In this document: piece after piece, positions 18,656 through 28,081 of the stretch | Layout of the letters: every line of letters begins with the position of its first letter | How positions within the stretch are numbered: the first letter of the stretch is position 1 | Notes under the pieces: model-generated | Told to the model about the DNA's origin: nothing | What the model saw: only the letters and a program-made list of their open reading frames with translations | Databases searched by the model: none | Translations under genes and position numbers: made by a program | NCBI RefSeq assembly: GCF_000300815.1 | Contig: NZ_AMRX01000007.1 | Location: forward strand, 248,001-312,000 | Reading direction: 5' to 3' | DNA length: 64,000 bases | Source: Gayadomonas joobiniege G7 | Lineage (GTDB): Bacteria > Pseudomonadota > Gammaproteobacteria > Enterobacterales > Alteromonadaceae

Positions 18656-20089
18656 TTACTGGGGAACAAATACCCCAACACCACTCTCATCAGGTTGATT
18701 TTCCTGACGGCGCGATAAAATTTCACTTGGTGCAGTCGCCACACGCAGATCCATCTCTGATTCTACCCGTAACAACTCACCCCGTAGCGAGTTTGCCATG
18801 ACATCAATAATTTTAACATCAACAAATTGGCCAATTACAGTATGAGGCCCTTCAAAATTAACAACTCTGTTGTTTTCAGTACGGCCGCAAAGCTCCATTG
18901 GATTTTTCTTTGACGGCCCTTCAACTAAAATTCTTTGTTCCGTATGCAACATATTTCGCGCTATCTGCATACTTTGCTGATTGATTCTTTGCTGCAACAA
19001 ATGCAAGCGCTGCTTTTTTTCAGCTTCCGGCACATCATCTGGAATATCAGCTGCTGGCGTGCCTGGCCTCGCACTATAAATAAAACTGAAACTCATATCA
19101 AAACCGACTTGGGCGATTAAGTCCATGGTCGCTTCAAAGTCTTCGTTGCTTTCACCCGGAAAACCAATAATAAAATCTGACGACATGCTTAAATTAGGTC
19201 GCACTTTTTTAAGTTTTCTAATTTTAGATTTATACTCAATCGCAGTATGGCCACGCTTCATTTGTGTCAGAATTCGATCTGATCCTGACTGAACCGGCAA
19301 GTGCAAGTGATCAACCAACTCAGGCGTGTCTCGATATGCTTCAATAATATCATCAGTAAACTCAACTGGGTGTGAGGTGGTATAACGAATCCGGTCAATA
19401 CCATCAATGGCTGCGACTAATTTAAGCAATTCAGAAAAATGACACACACCACCATCAAATGTTTCGCCACGATAAGCGTTGACATTTTGCCCAAGCAAGT
19501 TAACTTCCCGTACGCCCTGCTCAGCCAATTGTGCAATTTCGTACAACACATCATCTAATGGGCGAGATACCTCTTCACCCCGCGTATATGGCACCACACA
19601 AAAAGTACAGTACTTAGAACAGCCTTCCATGATCGAAACAAATGCAGTTGGACCTTCAGCACGAGGTTCAGGCAAACGATCAAACTTTTCTATTTCGGGA
19701 AAGCTAACATCCACAACAGAAGACTCACCTTTTTGCACCTGATTAATCATTTCAGGCAAGCGGTGCAAAGTTTGGGGACCAAAAACAATATCCACAAAAG
19801 GCGCACGCTGACGAATTGCTTTACCTTCTTGAGAAGCTACACAGCCGCCCACACCAATAACCAACTCGGGTTTATGCTGTTTAAGTTCTTTCCAGCGCCC
19901 CAATTGGTGAAATACTTTTTCTTGGGCTTTTTCACGAATAGAACAAGTGTTTAACAGGATCACATCAGCATCTTCGGCTTCGTCAGCCAGTGAAAAACCA
20001 TGAGTTGAATCCAGCAGATCCGCCATCTTTTGCGAATCGTACTCATTCATCTGACAACCCCAAGTTTTGATATAAAGCTTTTTACCCAT
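18656..20089 (-). CDS. miaB: tRNA-2-methylthio-N6-dimethylallyladenosine synthase
   Basis: MiaB is the radical-SAM methylthiotransferase that converts i6A37 to ms2i6A37 in tRNAs. The N-terminal UPF0004 domain begins [16 protein letters not shown] and holds three cluster cysteines; the radical-SAM motif [15 protein letters not shown] supplies the CxxxCxxC; a TRAM domain ends the protein. I start at the ATG at 20089, matching known MiaB N-termini; a TTG at 20104 would add five residues. It is the first gene of the operon and diverges from the tetR-like gene. Confidence 0.95.
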   Translation of the reverse strand: MGKKLYIKTWGCQMNEYDSQKMADLLDSTHGFSLADEAEDADVILLNTCSIREKAQEKVFHQLGRWKELKQHKPELVIGVGGCVASQEGKAIRQRAPFVDIVFGPQTLHRLPEMINQVQKGESSVVDVSFPEIEKFDRLPEPRAEGPTAFVSIMEGCSKYCTFCVVPYTRGEEVSRPLDDVLYEIAQLAEQGVREVNLLGQNVNAYRGETFDGGVCHFSELLKLVAAIDGIDRIRYTTSHPVEFTDDIIEAYRDTPELVDHLHLPVQSGSDRILTQMKRGHTAIEYKSKIRKLKKVRPNLSMSSDFIIGFPGESNEDFEATMDLIAQVGFDMSFSFIYSARPGTPAADIPDDVPEAEKKQRLHLLQQRINQQSMQIARNMLHTEQRILVEGPSKKNPMELCGRTENNRVVNFEGPHTVIGQFVDVKIIDVMANSLRGELLRVESEMDLRVATAPSEILSRRQENQPDESGVGVFVPQ

Positions 20090-20254
20090 GTTTTTAACGC
20101 CCAAAATTTAACCAAATGGAAAAAATGACCGCGTATTGTACTGATTTTAGCCGCGCTTCACCATAGCAAAAGCCAGATAAATTCTAAATTCCACATATCT
20201 GTAAAAAGAGATACAATAACTCTTTGTTTAGTAGCTAGATTAGAGGTGTCCAAT

Positions 20255-20824
20255 ATGAGTCGGCAAAAATTTGAAACCGAAAGTGTGATTAAAGCGGCTG
20301 CAGATATTTTTTGGCAGAATGGTTTTAATGGGACATCTATGCAACAGCTGGTCACAGCCACAGGCTTAAAACCAGGCAGCATTTATTTGGCATTTGGCAA
20401 CAAAGAAGGGTTATTTAACGCCACTGTCGAAAATTATGCGCAGGCTTCGCTGGATATGATCAAACAAACCTTTGCAGAGCACGAACAAAGCAATGCTGCT
20501 GTGGTCTCATTTTTTGAAAAAGTTATTCAAGAATCACAACAAACAGCGTACAAATGCTGTTATCTATTAAATTCAACACTTGAGCTATCGCATCAAAATC
20601 CAGCGTTGCATACAAAGGTTGCAGCCCATTTGCAGCGTATCGAAGCACTATTTACCCGTTTATTAGAAAAAGATAATGCGCCAGCAGAAGCACACGGTAA
20701 AGCAAAAGCCATCATGATGGCTTTATTAGGGTTACGCGCATACAGTTACCTGTCGCCATCACCAGCTGAGCTTCGCCAGACACTCAAACAGCTATTACCC
20801 TGGTTAGTTTGGCCACAGCATTAA
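20255..20824 (+). CDS. TetR/AcrR-family regulator
   Basis: A 189-residue regulator with the TetR helix-turn-helix at residues 10-50 (IKAAADIFWQNGFNGTSMQQL ... GLKPGSIYLAFGNKEGLF). The ligand domain is not recognisable; CCYLLNSTLEL resembles the AcuR/NemR-like group. The ATG at 20255 is preceded by GAGG at 8 bases, better than the GTG at 20246. It stands alone, diverging from miaB and converging on ispB; no obvious target gene lies next to it. Confidence 0.85.
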   Translation: MSRQKFETESVIKAAADIFWQNGFNGTSMQQLVTATGLKPGSIYLAFGNKEGLFNATVENYAQASLDMIKQTFAEHEQSNAAVVSFFEKVIQESQQTAYKCCYLLNSTLELSHQNPALHTKVAAHLQRIEALFTRLLEKDNAPAEAHGKAKAIMMALLGLRAYSYLSPSPAELRQTLKQLLPWLVWPQH

Positions 20825-20861
20825 AAATGTAAGTGGCCCAGTTTATTTGTAAAAATAATCT

Positions 20862-21833
20862 TTAATGGTTACGTCTAACCGAAATCCAAGCAAGTGCGGC
20901 TAAAGCTTCTTTATAAGGACCATCAGCTAACACATCGAGCGCATCTACCGCCATTTGAGCATGTTGCTCAGCTTTTTGGCGGGTATAAGCCAGCGAGCGG
21001 TTACCTCGAATAATCGCTTGCACTTGATTTAAATGCTGTAACCCATCACCCTCTTTAATGACTTGTTCTAGCAGCGCTTTTTCTTCAGGTGTACCATGTG
21101 CTAACGCATGGATCAGAGGTAAAGTAGGTTTACCTTCCGCTAAATCATCGCCAATATTTTTACCTAATTCGTCGGCATCTCCGGCATAATCTAACCAATC
21201 GTCCATTAATTGAAATGCCGTGCCTAAATAACGGCCATAATCAGCCATTGCTTGCTCTACTTTGGCTTCTTCTTTATTTAAAACCGCGGCCAACTGGGTG
21301 GCTGCTTCGAATAACTTTGCCGTTTTACAATAAATCACATCCATATAGTTTTTTTCTGAAGTTTCTGGATCATTGCAGTTCATTAACTGCATCACTTCAC
21401 CTTCAGCAATTACATTGGTTGCATTTGACAAAATTTGCATCACTCGCATTTGGTCTAAAGAAACCATCATCTGAAATGAACGAGTGTACAAAAAATCGCC
21501 AACCAACACAGACGCCGAGTTGCCAAACAAAGCATTGGCAGTGTCGCGTCCACGCCTTTTATCTGATTCATCCACTACATCATCATGCAATAAAGTGGCT
21601 GTGTGGATAAATTCAATTATTGCAGCGAGTGTTAAAGAAGGTTCGATATCTCCTTTTAAAGCACGAGTGGCTAACAAAGTAATAAGCGGGCGGATACGTT
21701 TACCACCACTATTAACAATGTAAAAGCCGAGTTGCTGAATCAATGAAACATCACTTTCTAACTGCTGTGCGATGACTTGATTAACGGCCAGCATATCCTG
21801 ACTCGTTAGTGTCTTGATTTCTTCGAGCTGCAT
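20862..21833 (-). CDS. ispB: Octaprenyl diphosphate synthase
   Basis: IspB makes the C40 prenyl side chain of ubiquinone and menaquinone. The 323-residue trans-prenyltransferase has the first aspartate-rich motif LLHDDVVDESDKRRG and the second QLMDDWLDYAGD. It diverges from rplU, the arrangement known from E. coli and many gammaproteobacteria. Confidence 0.95.
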   Translation of the reverse strand: MQLEEIKTLTSQDMLAVNQVIAQQLESDVSLIQQLGFYIVNSGGKRIRPLITLLATRALKGDIEPSLTLAAIIEFIHTATLLHDDVVDESDKRRGRDTANALFGNSASVLVGDFLYTRSFQMMVSLDQMRVMQILSNATNVIAEGEVMQLMNCNDPETSEKNYMDVIYCKTAKLFEAATQLAAVLNKEEAKVEQAMADYGRYLGTAFQLMDDWLDYAGDADELGKNIGDDLAEGKPTLPLIHALAHGTPEEKALLEQVIKEGDGLQHLNQVQAIIRGNRSLAYTRQKAEQHAQMAVDALDVLADGPYKEALAALAWISVRRNH

Positions 21834-21974
21834 CTACTGTATATAAAATTTATTGGCTGATTAAATAGAGCGCACAGTGTACACAATTTTGTGAAAAAAT
21901 ACCCAAAATCATCGACTAAATTTAATTGCGATACCCGAAAGCATAAAAAAGAGGGTTTTGGTGTAAATTTAACC

Positions 21975-22003
21975 TTGCGATTAAAGCAAGCTTGTCGTAG
22001 AAT
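21975..22003 (+). promoter_or_regulatory. Sigma-70 promoter of the rplU-rpmA operon
   Basis: TTGCGA (21975-21980), 17 bases, TAGAAT (21998-22003), then a GC-rich discriminator TCGCGCCC. A GC-rich discriminator is usual for growth-rate and ppGpp-controlled translation genes. Confidence 0.7.
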
Positions 22004-22027
22004 TCGCGCCCTGTTTTGAAGATAAGT

Positions 22028-22047
22028 ACGTTTGCTTAGTCAAACGT
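22028..22047 (+). promoter_or_regulatory. Leader hairpin of rplU
   Basis: ACGTTTG / CAAACGT perfect 7-bp stem with a 6-base loop in the 5' leader, about 27 bases before the rplU ATG. It could mediate autoregulation by L21 or protect the mRNA. Proof is lacking. Confidence 0.4.
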
Positions 22048-22073
22048 GAAAAGATAAGAGAGCGGAGTATATT

Positions 22074-22385
22074 ATGTACGCGGTTTTCCAAAGTGGTGGT
22101 AAACAACACCGTGTAACTGAAGGCCAGACCGTTCGCCTTGAGAAATTAGAGCTTGAAGCTGGTGCTTCTTTAGAGTTCGATAACGTTTTGTTAGTTTCAA
22201 ACGGCGAAGATATTAAAATTGGCGCACCTTATGTTGAGGGCGGCAAGGTTACGGCTGAAGTAGTCGGCCATGGTCGTGGTGACAAAGTTAAAATTGTTAA
22301 GTTTAGACGACGTAAGCATTCTCGCAAACAAGCGGGTCACCGTCAGTGGTACACTGAAGTAAAAATCACTGGCATTAATGCTTAA
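22074..22385 (+). CDS. rplU: 50S ribosomal protein L21
   Basis: L21, 103 residues, starting [14 protein letters not shown] and containing [16 protein letters not shown], both diagnostic. It is first in the rplU-rpmA operon, with GGAG near its ATG. Confidence 0.98.
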   Translation: MYAVFQSGGKQHRVTEGQTVRLEKLELEAGASLEFDNVLLVSNGEDIKIGAPYVEGGKVTAEVVGHGRGDKVKIVKFRRRKHSRKQAGHRQWYTEVKITGINA

Positions 22386-22402
22386 TAGAGGAGACTGAAT
22401 CA

Positions 22403-22660
22403 ATGGCACACAAGAAGGCAGCAGGTAGTACCCGAAACGGTCGCGACTCAGAAAGTAAACGCCTTGGCGTTAAGCGCTACGGTGGCGAATCTGTATTAGC
22501 GGGCAATATTCTTGTTCGTCAGCGCGGAACTCGTTTCCACGCAGGTGACAATGTAGGTGTTGGTCGTGACCACACTTTATTTGCTTTATCTGACGGTAAA
22601 GTAAAATTTGAAGTGAAAGGTAAAAACAACCGTAAGTTTATTAGCATCGACGCTGCTTAA
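22403..22660 (+). CDS. rpmA: 50S ribosomal protein L27
   Basis: L27, 85 residues, [20 protein letters not shown], with the N-terminal tail that reaches the peptidyl-transferase centre. It lies 17 bases after rplU with AGAGGAG as ribosome site and ends in a strong terminator. Confidence 0.98.
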   Translation: MAHKKAAGSTRNGRDSESKRLGVKRYGGESVLAGNILVRQRGTRFHAGDNVGVGRDHTLFALSDGKVKFEVKGKNNRKFISIDAA

Positions 22661-22684
22661 TAAACCCTGCAAAAATGTTTTTAT

Positions 22685-22717
22685 AAAAACCCCGCTTAGG
22701 CGGGGTTTTTTGTTTTT
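22685..22717 (+). terminator. Intrinsic terminator after rpmA
   Basis: AAAAACCCCGC / GCGGGGTTTTT 11-bp stem with loop TTAG, followed by a T-rich tail. It separates the ribosomal genes from obg. Confidence 0.92.
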
Positions 22718-22770
22718 AATTTTTAAAAGATATATCCTAATAACCTATTCGACAATCACGCCAGAGGTAA

Positions 22771-23940
<1,170 letters not shown>

Positions 23941-23946
23941 GTGGTT

Positions 23947-24450
23947 ATGAAAATATCTATGATAGCAGCAATGACGCCTGCCGGCGTCATTGGCGGTGAT
24001 AATAAACTGCTTTGGCATTTGCCAGCTGATTTACAGCACTTTAAACGCCTGACATTAGCAAAACCTATTATTATGGGGCGTAAAACGTTTGAATCTATTG
24101 GTCGTCCACTGCCTGGGCGTTTAAATATTGTTTTAAGTCGGCACCAAGGTGTTGTTCATCCTGACGTTAAAATGGCAAGTTCAGCGAATGAAGCTTTATC
24201 ATTAGCTAAACAAACAACAAACGATGAAGTTATGATTATTGGTGGTGGTCATATCTACCAAACGTTTTTAGCCGACGCCGATACTTTATTTATTACGGAA
24301 GTCGATACTGACGTGAGCGGTGATACTTATTTCCCCACGATCGATGAACAGCACTGGCAATTGATCGATCAAAAAATTGGTCAAACTGATGAAAAAAATT
24401 CTCTAAAGCATGTTTTTAAAACCTATCAACGAAAACCAAAAGGCGCTTAA
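23947..24450 (+). CDS. folA: Dihydrofolate reductase
   Basis: FolA reduces dihydrofolate to tetrahydrofolate. It is a 167-residue protein with MKISMIAAMTPAGVIGG, LLWHLPADLQHFKRLT and GRKTFESIGRPLPGR, all classic DHFR signatures. I chose the ATG at 23947 by homology; the GTG at 23941 is adjacent to the obg stop. The ribosome site (AGGTGG) overlaps the obg stop codon, so the genes are coupled. Confidence 0.95.
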   Translation: MKISMIAAMTPAGVIGGDNKLLWHLPADLQHFKRLTLAKPIIMGRKTFESIGRPLPGRLNIVLSRHQGVVHPDVKMASSANEALSLAKQTTNDEVMIIGGGHIYQTFLADADTLFITEVDTDVSGDTYFPTIDEQHWQLIDQKIGQTDEKNSLKHVFKTYQRKPKGA

Positions 24451-24464
24451 TGCGCCTTTTTTTA
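24438..24464 (+). terminator. Intrinsic terminator of folA
   Basis: AAAAGGCGC / GCGCCTTTT 9-bp stem with a 5-base loop and a T-tail, overlapping the folA stop codon. Confidence 0.9.
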
Positions 24465-24482
24465 ACGATCACCCTATCCGCG

Positions 24483-24500
24483 TGTGAGATATATCTCACA
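24483..24500. promoter_or_regulatory. UvrY/GacA-type binding palindrome
   Basis: TGTGAGATATATCTCACA is a perfect 18-bp palindrome of the form TGTnAG-N6-CTnACA, the box of GacA/UvrY/VarA response regulators that activate csrB/rsm RNA genes. The CRP consensus needs N6 between TGTGA and TCACA; here it is N8, so CRP is less likely. It lies roughly 170 bases before the GGA-rich RNA begins. In E. coli csrB the UvrY box is also far upstream. Confidence 0.7.
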
Positions 24501-24845
24501 AACTCAATAAGATTTTTGCGTTATCTTTTTTGAAGAAAATCACATTTTTTTTCTTATCTTTATGATCTAATTGGATATATTCTCAGTAAAAAACTGTGAC
24601 AAAAAAATGACAAAAAATTATTTCAAACTCGTTGGTTTAATAACACAGTGAGATTGAATATCATTTACTCGTTGCTTAGGAACAAGGAAAGCACCCACAT
24701 TCAGAGCGACATGGAAAAGAAACCATTCAAGGATTAAGGAAAAGGGTAAGGAAAACAGGAGTGAAACATCAGGATGATGTAATAAGGACATTTAGGGTAA
24801 AGGTAAGGACTTATAAGCTGGGATGCTGAAGGAAATTAGGATTAT

Positions 24846-25300
24846 GGATTAAGGACAGCGACAAGAGAGGAACTCTCGCAGGAGCAATCAGGAAGAATTG
24901 GAATAAAAGGAATGCTGAGGACGGCGTAATAGGAAACCAGGAATACGGATTAGGGACAGCGACAAGAGAGGAACTCTCGCAGGAGCAATCAGGAAGAATT
25001 GGAATAAAAGGAATGCTGAGGACGGCGTAATAGGAAACCAGGAATACGGATTAGGGACAGCGACAAGAGAGGAACTCTCGCAGGAGCAATCAGGAAGAAT
25101 TGGAATAAAAGGAATGCTGAGGACGGCGTAATAGGAAACTAGGAGTACGGATTAGGGACAGTGATAAGAGAGGAACTCTCGCAGGAGCAGTCAGGGAGAA
25201 TTGGAATAAAAGGAATGCTGAGGACGGCGTAATAGGAAACTAGGAGTACGGATTAGGGACAGTGATTAGAGAGGAACTCTCGCAGGAGCAGTCAGGGAGA
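24846..25300 (+). repeat. 101-bp tandem repeat, 4.5 copies, inside the CsrB-like RNA
   Basis: Units begin at 24846, 24947, 25048, 25149 and 25250 with an exact 101-base period; the fifth is about half length. Each starts GGATTAGGGACAG (first copy GGATTAAGGACAG), contains the GAGAGGAACTCTC hairpin and carries about ten GGA motifs. Copies 2 and 3 differ at only two bases near their ends; copies 4 and 5 share further changes (AGTGAT, CAGTCAGGGAGA). The graded divergence suggests recent amplification. Confidence 0.95.
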
Positions 25301-25457
25301 TATGGATAGGGAGCGCATAGGATTGTAATATTGGACACAGGGTGGATCCCCAGCAGGAGCGCAAAATAGAACTATTAGATTAAGGAATCTTTTGTACTAA
25401 GGGACATGCGAGTGACATGGCAGGTCATCATCGGGATAAGATGATTCAGATTTATCG

Positions 25458-25481
25458 GGCGGCTTTATGCCGCCTTTTTTT
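25458..25481 (+). terminator. Intrinsic terminator of the CsrB-like RNA
   Basis: GGCGGC / GCCGCC stem with loop TTTAT, followed by seven T. Confidence 0.92.
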
Positions 25482-25526
25482 ATCGTGAAATTATTACTGT
25501 ATTGTCATAATTTTCGGCTTTTCAAA

Positions 25527-25535
25527 TGCTATAAT
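25527..25535 (+). promoter_or_regulatory. Extended -10 promoter of the kinase/phosphatase cassette
   Basis: TGCTATAAT is a perfect extended -10 element (TGnTATAAT), 22 bases before the ATG of the first cassette gene, giving a very short leader. There is no convincing -35 at the right spacing (TTGTCA at 25502 is 22 bases away). The first gene also lacks a clear ribosome site. Confidence 0.6.
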
Positions 25536-25557
25536 CTTTTTATTTTGTAATCTAATT

Positions 25558-27192
25558 ATGCAATTAAGCCGCGCCATCCGCGACAATCTAAAATTTTTAG
25601 TGATTGAAGTAAATGCCCAACTAAGTCACCTGCACACCTACTTAGATACTCGGGTAGAAACAATTGCACAACGGATCTTAAGTCGTAGCGGCTATTCCTA
25701 TAATTTAATGTTGCGCATTCATAATGCAGCGACCCGCCAAATGAGTCCCGCTGATCCACAAATTACATTACAAATGAATGCCGTTTCTAGCATAGCCAGC
25801 GAACTAGAAAGGATCACCCAACTGGCTCGTGAATGTATTCAGCAAACGAGTTATATCGAATCTGAAAAATCAATTAATTTCTCTATCTACTTACCAATGA
25901 TCGAAAAGATCATGAAAAGTACTCAAGTAATTGAAACTTCACTGTTTAATACCAACACAGAAAAAGCACTCAAGCTTGCAAAGACCGAACGTAAACTTGA
26001 TAAATCTTATCAAAAGATTTTTACAAAAAGCATCAAGTCACTGAAAAAAAAGAAAAACATCCAAGATAAAGTGACAGGCCTATTCATTGCACACTACTTA
26101 GAGCAAATGGGCGATTGTTTATTAAATATCAGTGAAGCGATCATCTCAAGTAACATTGGCCAACCAATGGATCTTAACCGCTTTCAATCACTTAAAGAAA
26201 CTTTACAAAGCTGGTCAAGCGAACAAAGCTTAGGACAGGTCGAAGTCTCTCAAATAGCAGAAACACGCTCAGGTAGCAGCATTTCTAGCGTCCGCTACCA
26301 AGACAAAAAAAACAACCAGCAACAAGCGATTTTTAAAGATGGTGAACTCAGTAAATTAAACGAAGAATTTGAAGGCGTAGAACGCTGGCATAAAACCTAC
26401 CCAGGGATAGCACCACAAATTTTAACGTATCAAAAGTCAGGCGATAATGCTGCCCTGTTAATAGAGCACTTACCAGGGATAACCTTTGAACAAATTGTAT
26501 TAAATGCACCAAAATCTCAAATGAACCGCTCTATTGAGCAACTTGCAAAAACACTCGCCGACATTTATAAAACAACCCGTCAAGAAAATACCATTACCGC
26601 AGGTTTTATTAGCCAGACGCGAAAACGGTTGCCAGATGTTTATGCGATTCATCCAGAGTTTCGCCAAAGCAGTGTGAACATTGGCGGCTTAAACCAGCCC
26701 AGTTTAGAAACCTTATTGATAGCCGCAGAAACAATCGAAACTGACTACCCTGCCCCCTTTTCGGTATTTATTCATGGTGATTTTAACCTCGACAATATTA
26801 TTTATAACCCTGCGGTAAACCAAATCAGATTAATAGACTTACACCGCTCCTGTTATTCAGATTATGTGCAAGACATTAGTGTATTTATGGTTTCAAACTA
26901 CCGCCTTCAGGTGTTAGATAAAAAAACACGCACTCGAATTCAAAATCAAGTACTGAATTTTTATAAGCAGATCCGTACAGTTGCTAAAGAACAAAAAGAT
27001 ACTACCTTCGAAATACGCCTCGCCCTAGGGTTGGCCCGTTCTTTTGTCACTTCGACCCGATTTATTATGGATAAAACGATGGCCCGCAACATGTTTTTGC
27101 GCGCCCAGTTTATTTTGGCCCAATTGGTCAAATACCAACATAAAGACTTATCAACCTTTAAACTGCCCATTGAGGAACTTTTTTGTGGTTAA
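25558..27192 (+). CDS. PhoU-like/aminoglycoside-phosphotransferase-like kinase fusion
   Basis: This 544-residue protein has two parts. Residues 1 to about 215 are helical and resemble PhoU: SELERITQLARECIQQT (81-97) and HYLEQMGDCLLNISEAI (179-195) recall the two metal-binding PhoU signatures of the E-R-x-x-D type. Residues about 225-544 form an APH/choline-kinase-like phosphotransferase: a nucleotide lobe, Brenner motif HGDFNLDN (406-413, catalytic Asp408) and metal Asp427 in RLIDLHRS. It is the first gene of a seven-gene cassette and overlaps the next by 8 bases. The substrate is unknown; antibiotic resistance is unlikely given the context. The PhoU assignment is by motif only. Confidence 0.75.
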   Translation: MQLSRAIRDNLKFLVIEVNAQLSHLHTYLDTRVETIAQRILSRSGYSYNLMLRIHNAATRQMSPADPQITLQMNAVSSIASELERITQLARECIQQTSYIESEKSINFSIYLPMIEKIMKSTQVIETSLFNTNTEKALKLAKTERKLDKSYQKIFTKSIKSLKKKKNIQDKVTGLFIAHYLEQMGDCLLNISEAIISSNIGQPMDLNRFQSLKETLQSWSSEQSLGQVEVSQIAETRSGSSISSVRYQDKKNNQQQAIFKDGELSKLNEEFEGVERWHKTYPGIAPQILTYQKSGDNAALLIEHLPGITFEQIVLNAPKSQMNRSIEQLAKTLADIYKTTRQENTITAGFISQTRKRLPDVYAIHPEFRQSSVNIGGLNQPSLETLLIAAETIETDYPAPFSVFIHGDFNLDNIIYNPAVNQIRLIDLHRSCYSDYVQDISVFMVSNYRLQVLDKKTRTRIQNQVLNFYKQIRTVAKEQKDTTFEIRLALGLARSFVTSTRFIMDKTMARNMFLRAQFILAQLVKYQHKDLSTFKLPIEELFCG

Positions 27193-28081
27193 TTTAAAAA
27201 TTGCCGTGATCGGTTTACCCGGAAAATGGTCTAGCGAAAAGCTAGCCGATGCAATCGAAGAAAAAACAGGCTTTCGACTGCTAATAGACATGGCCGATAT
27301 CCGGTTCGACAGCGATACTCAATCACTTTGGCACCAAGAACAAAACCTCGCCGAGCTTGATGCTGTGATGGTAAAAAAAATAAGCCCAGAATATAACCCT
27401 CAAGTAATTGATCGTTTAGAGTTACTGCGTATTTTAGAAGTGCAAGGCGTCCGCGTATTTAGTCCTGCCGATAGCATCATTGGCCTAATAAACCGATTAA
27501 GCTGCACTATAACCTTATGTAAACAACAAATTCCTATGCCACCGACTCAGGTGACCGAATCTGTTGAGCAAGCAATAAAAATAGTAAAAGAATACCAAGA
27601 AGCTGTATTTAAACCGCTATTTTCGAGTAAAGCTCGCGGCATGTTCGTAGCCAAAGCCAGCACACCAGAAGCTGAGTTAAGAGCACAAATTAGTGAATTT
27701 AACGCAGAACATCGCAGTATGTATATCCAGAAAAAACTCGCCCTACCAGGGAAAGATTTAGGTTTAGTGTTTTTAGGCGGCGAATACCTTGGTACTTATG
27801 CCAGAGTGTCAGGTTCGGATACTTGGAATACAACCATTAATAGCGGTGGTAAATATGCCAGCTATCAACCAAGCGAAAAAATCATCGATATTGCCCAGCG
27901 TGCGCAAGCCGCATTTAATATGGACTTTACGACAGTTGATGTTGCCGAATCTGAACTTGGACCCGTGGTATTCGAAGTATCTGCATTTGGTGGCTTTAGA
28001 GGTGCACTAGAAGGCGCTGGCATAGATGCCGCCAGCCTGTACGTTGATTACGTTTTAAAAGAATTAAGGTCTGCGCAATGA
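27185..28081 (+). CDS. ATP-grasp enzyme, GAK-system type
   Basis: A RimK-like ATP-grasp protein of 298 residues. It starts at GTG 27185 (VNLKIAVIGLPGKWSSEKLADAI), 8 bases behind GAGGA and overlapping the kinase stop; an apparent longer frame from 27044 lies inside the upstream gene and is not real. Visible ATP-grasp features are AVFKPLFSSKARGMF (nucleotide-binding Lys) and the C-terminal FTTVDVAESELGPVVFEVSAFGGF, where the metal ligands sit. ATP-grasp enzymes join a carboxylate to an amine or thiol via acyl-phosphate, or phosphorylate small molecules. It resembles the ATP-grasp member of the GAK gene set; the substrate is unknown. Confidence 0.8.
   Translation: MVNLKIAVIGLPGKWSSEKLADAIEEKTGFRLLIDMADIRFDSDTQSLWHQEQNLAELDAVMVKKISPEYNPQVIDRLELLRILEVQGVRVFSPADSIIGLINRLSCTITLCKQQIPMPPTQVTESVEQAIKIVKEYQEAVFKPLFSSKARGMFVAKASTPEAELRAQISEFNAEHRSMYIQKKLALPGKDLGLVFLGGEYLGTYARVSGSDTWNTTINSGGKYASYQPSEKIIDIAQRAQAAFNMDFTTVDVAESELGPVVFEVSAFGGFRGALEGAGIDAASLYVDYVLKELRSAQ

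Larger units (their letters stand above)
24661..25481 (+). ncRNA. csrB: Large CsrB-like regulatory RNA (CsrA sponge)
   Basis: About 820 bases with no open frame on either strand, ending in an intrinsic terminator. I count about 67 GGA triplets on the + strand, mostly AGGA or GGGA, and many in small hairpin loops, for example GAGAGGAACTCTC in each repeat and ATCATC-GGGATAA-GATGAT near 25430. GGA in loops is the binding site of CsrA/RsmA, and CsrB/CsrC/RsmZ RNAs are arrays of such sites that sequester CsrA. The UvrY/GacA box upstream supports this reading. Known CsrB RNAs are around 250-480 bases; this one is about twice that because of a 101-base tandem expansion. The 5' end is approximate; I could not fix the promoter (TTGAAT at 24654 is one weak candidate for -35). 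Confidence 0.82.

Noticed and set aside
24483-24500. CRP-binding site
   Set aside because: TGTGA and TCACA are separated by 8 bases instead of 6; the GacA/UvrY spacing fits exactly.
24846-25300. CRISPR array
   Set aside because: The 101-bp units are contiguous, without unique spacers, and no cas genes are near.
27044-27184. N-terminal extension of the ATP-grasp protein
   Set aside because: It is the shadow of the upstream kinase gene in another frame; the GTG at 27185 has a good ribosome site and fits the family start.
25558-27192. Aminoglycoside resistance gene
   Set aside because: The kinase domain is fused to a helical PhoU-like region and sits in a kinase/phosphatase cassette; nothing suggests antibiotic substrates.
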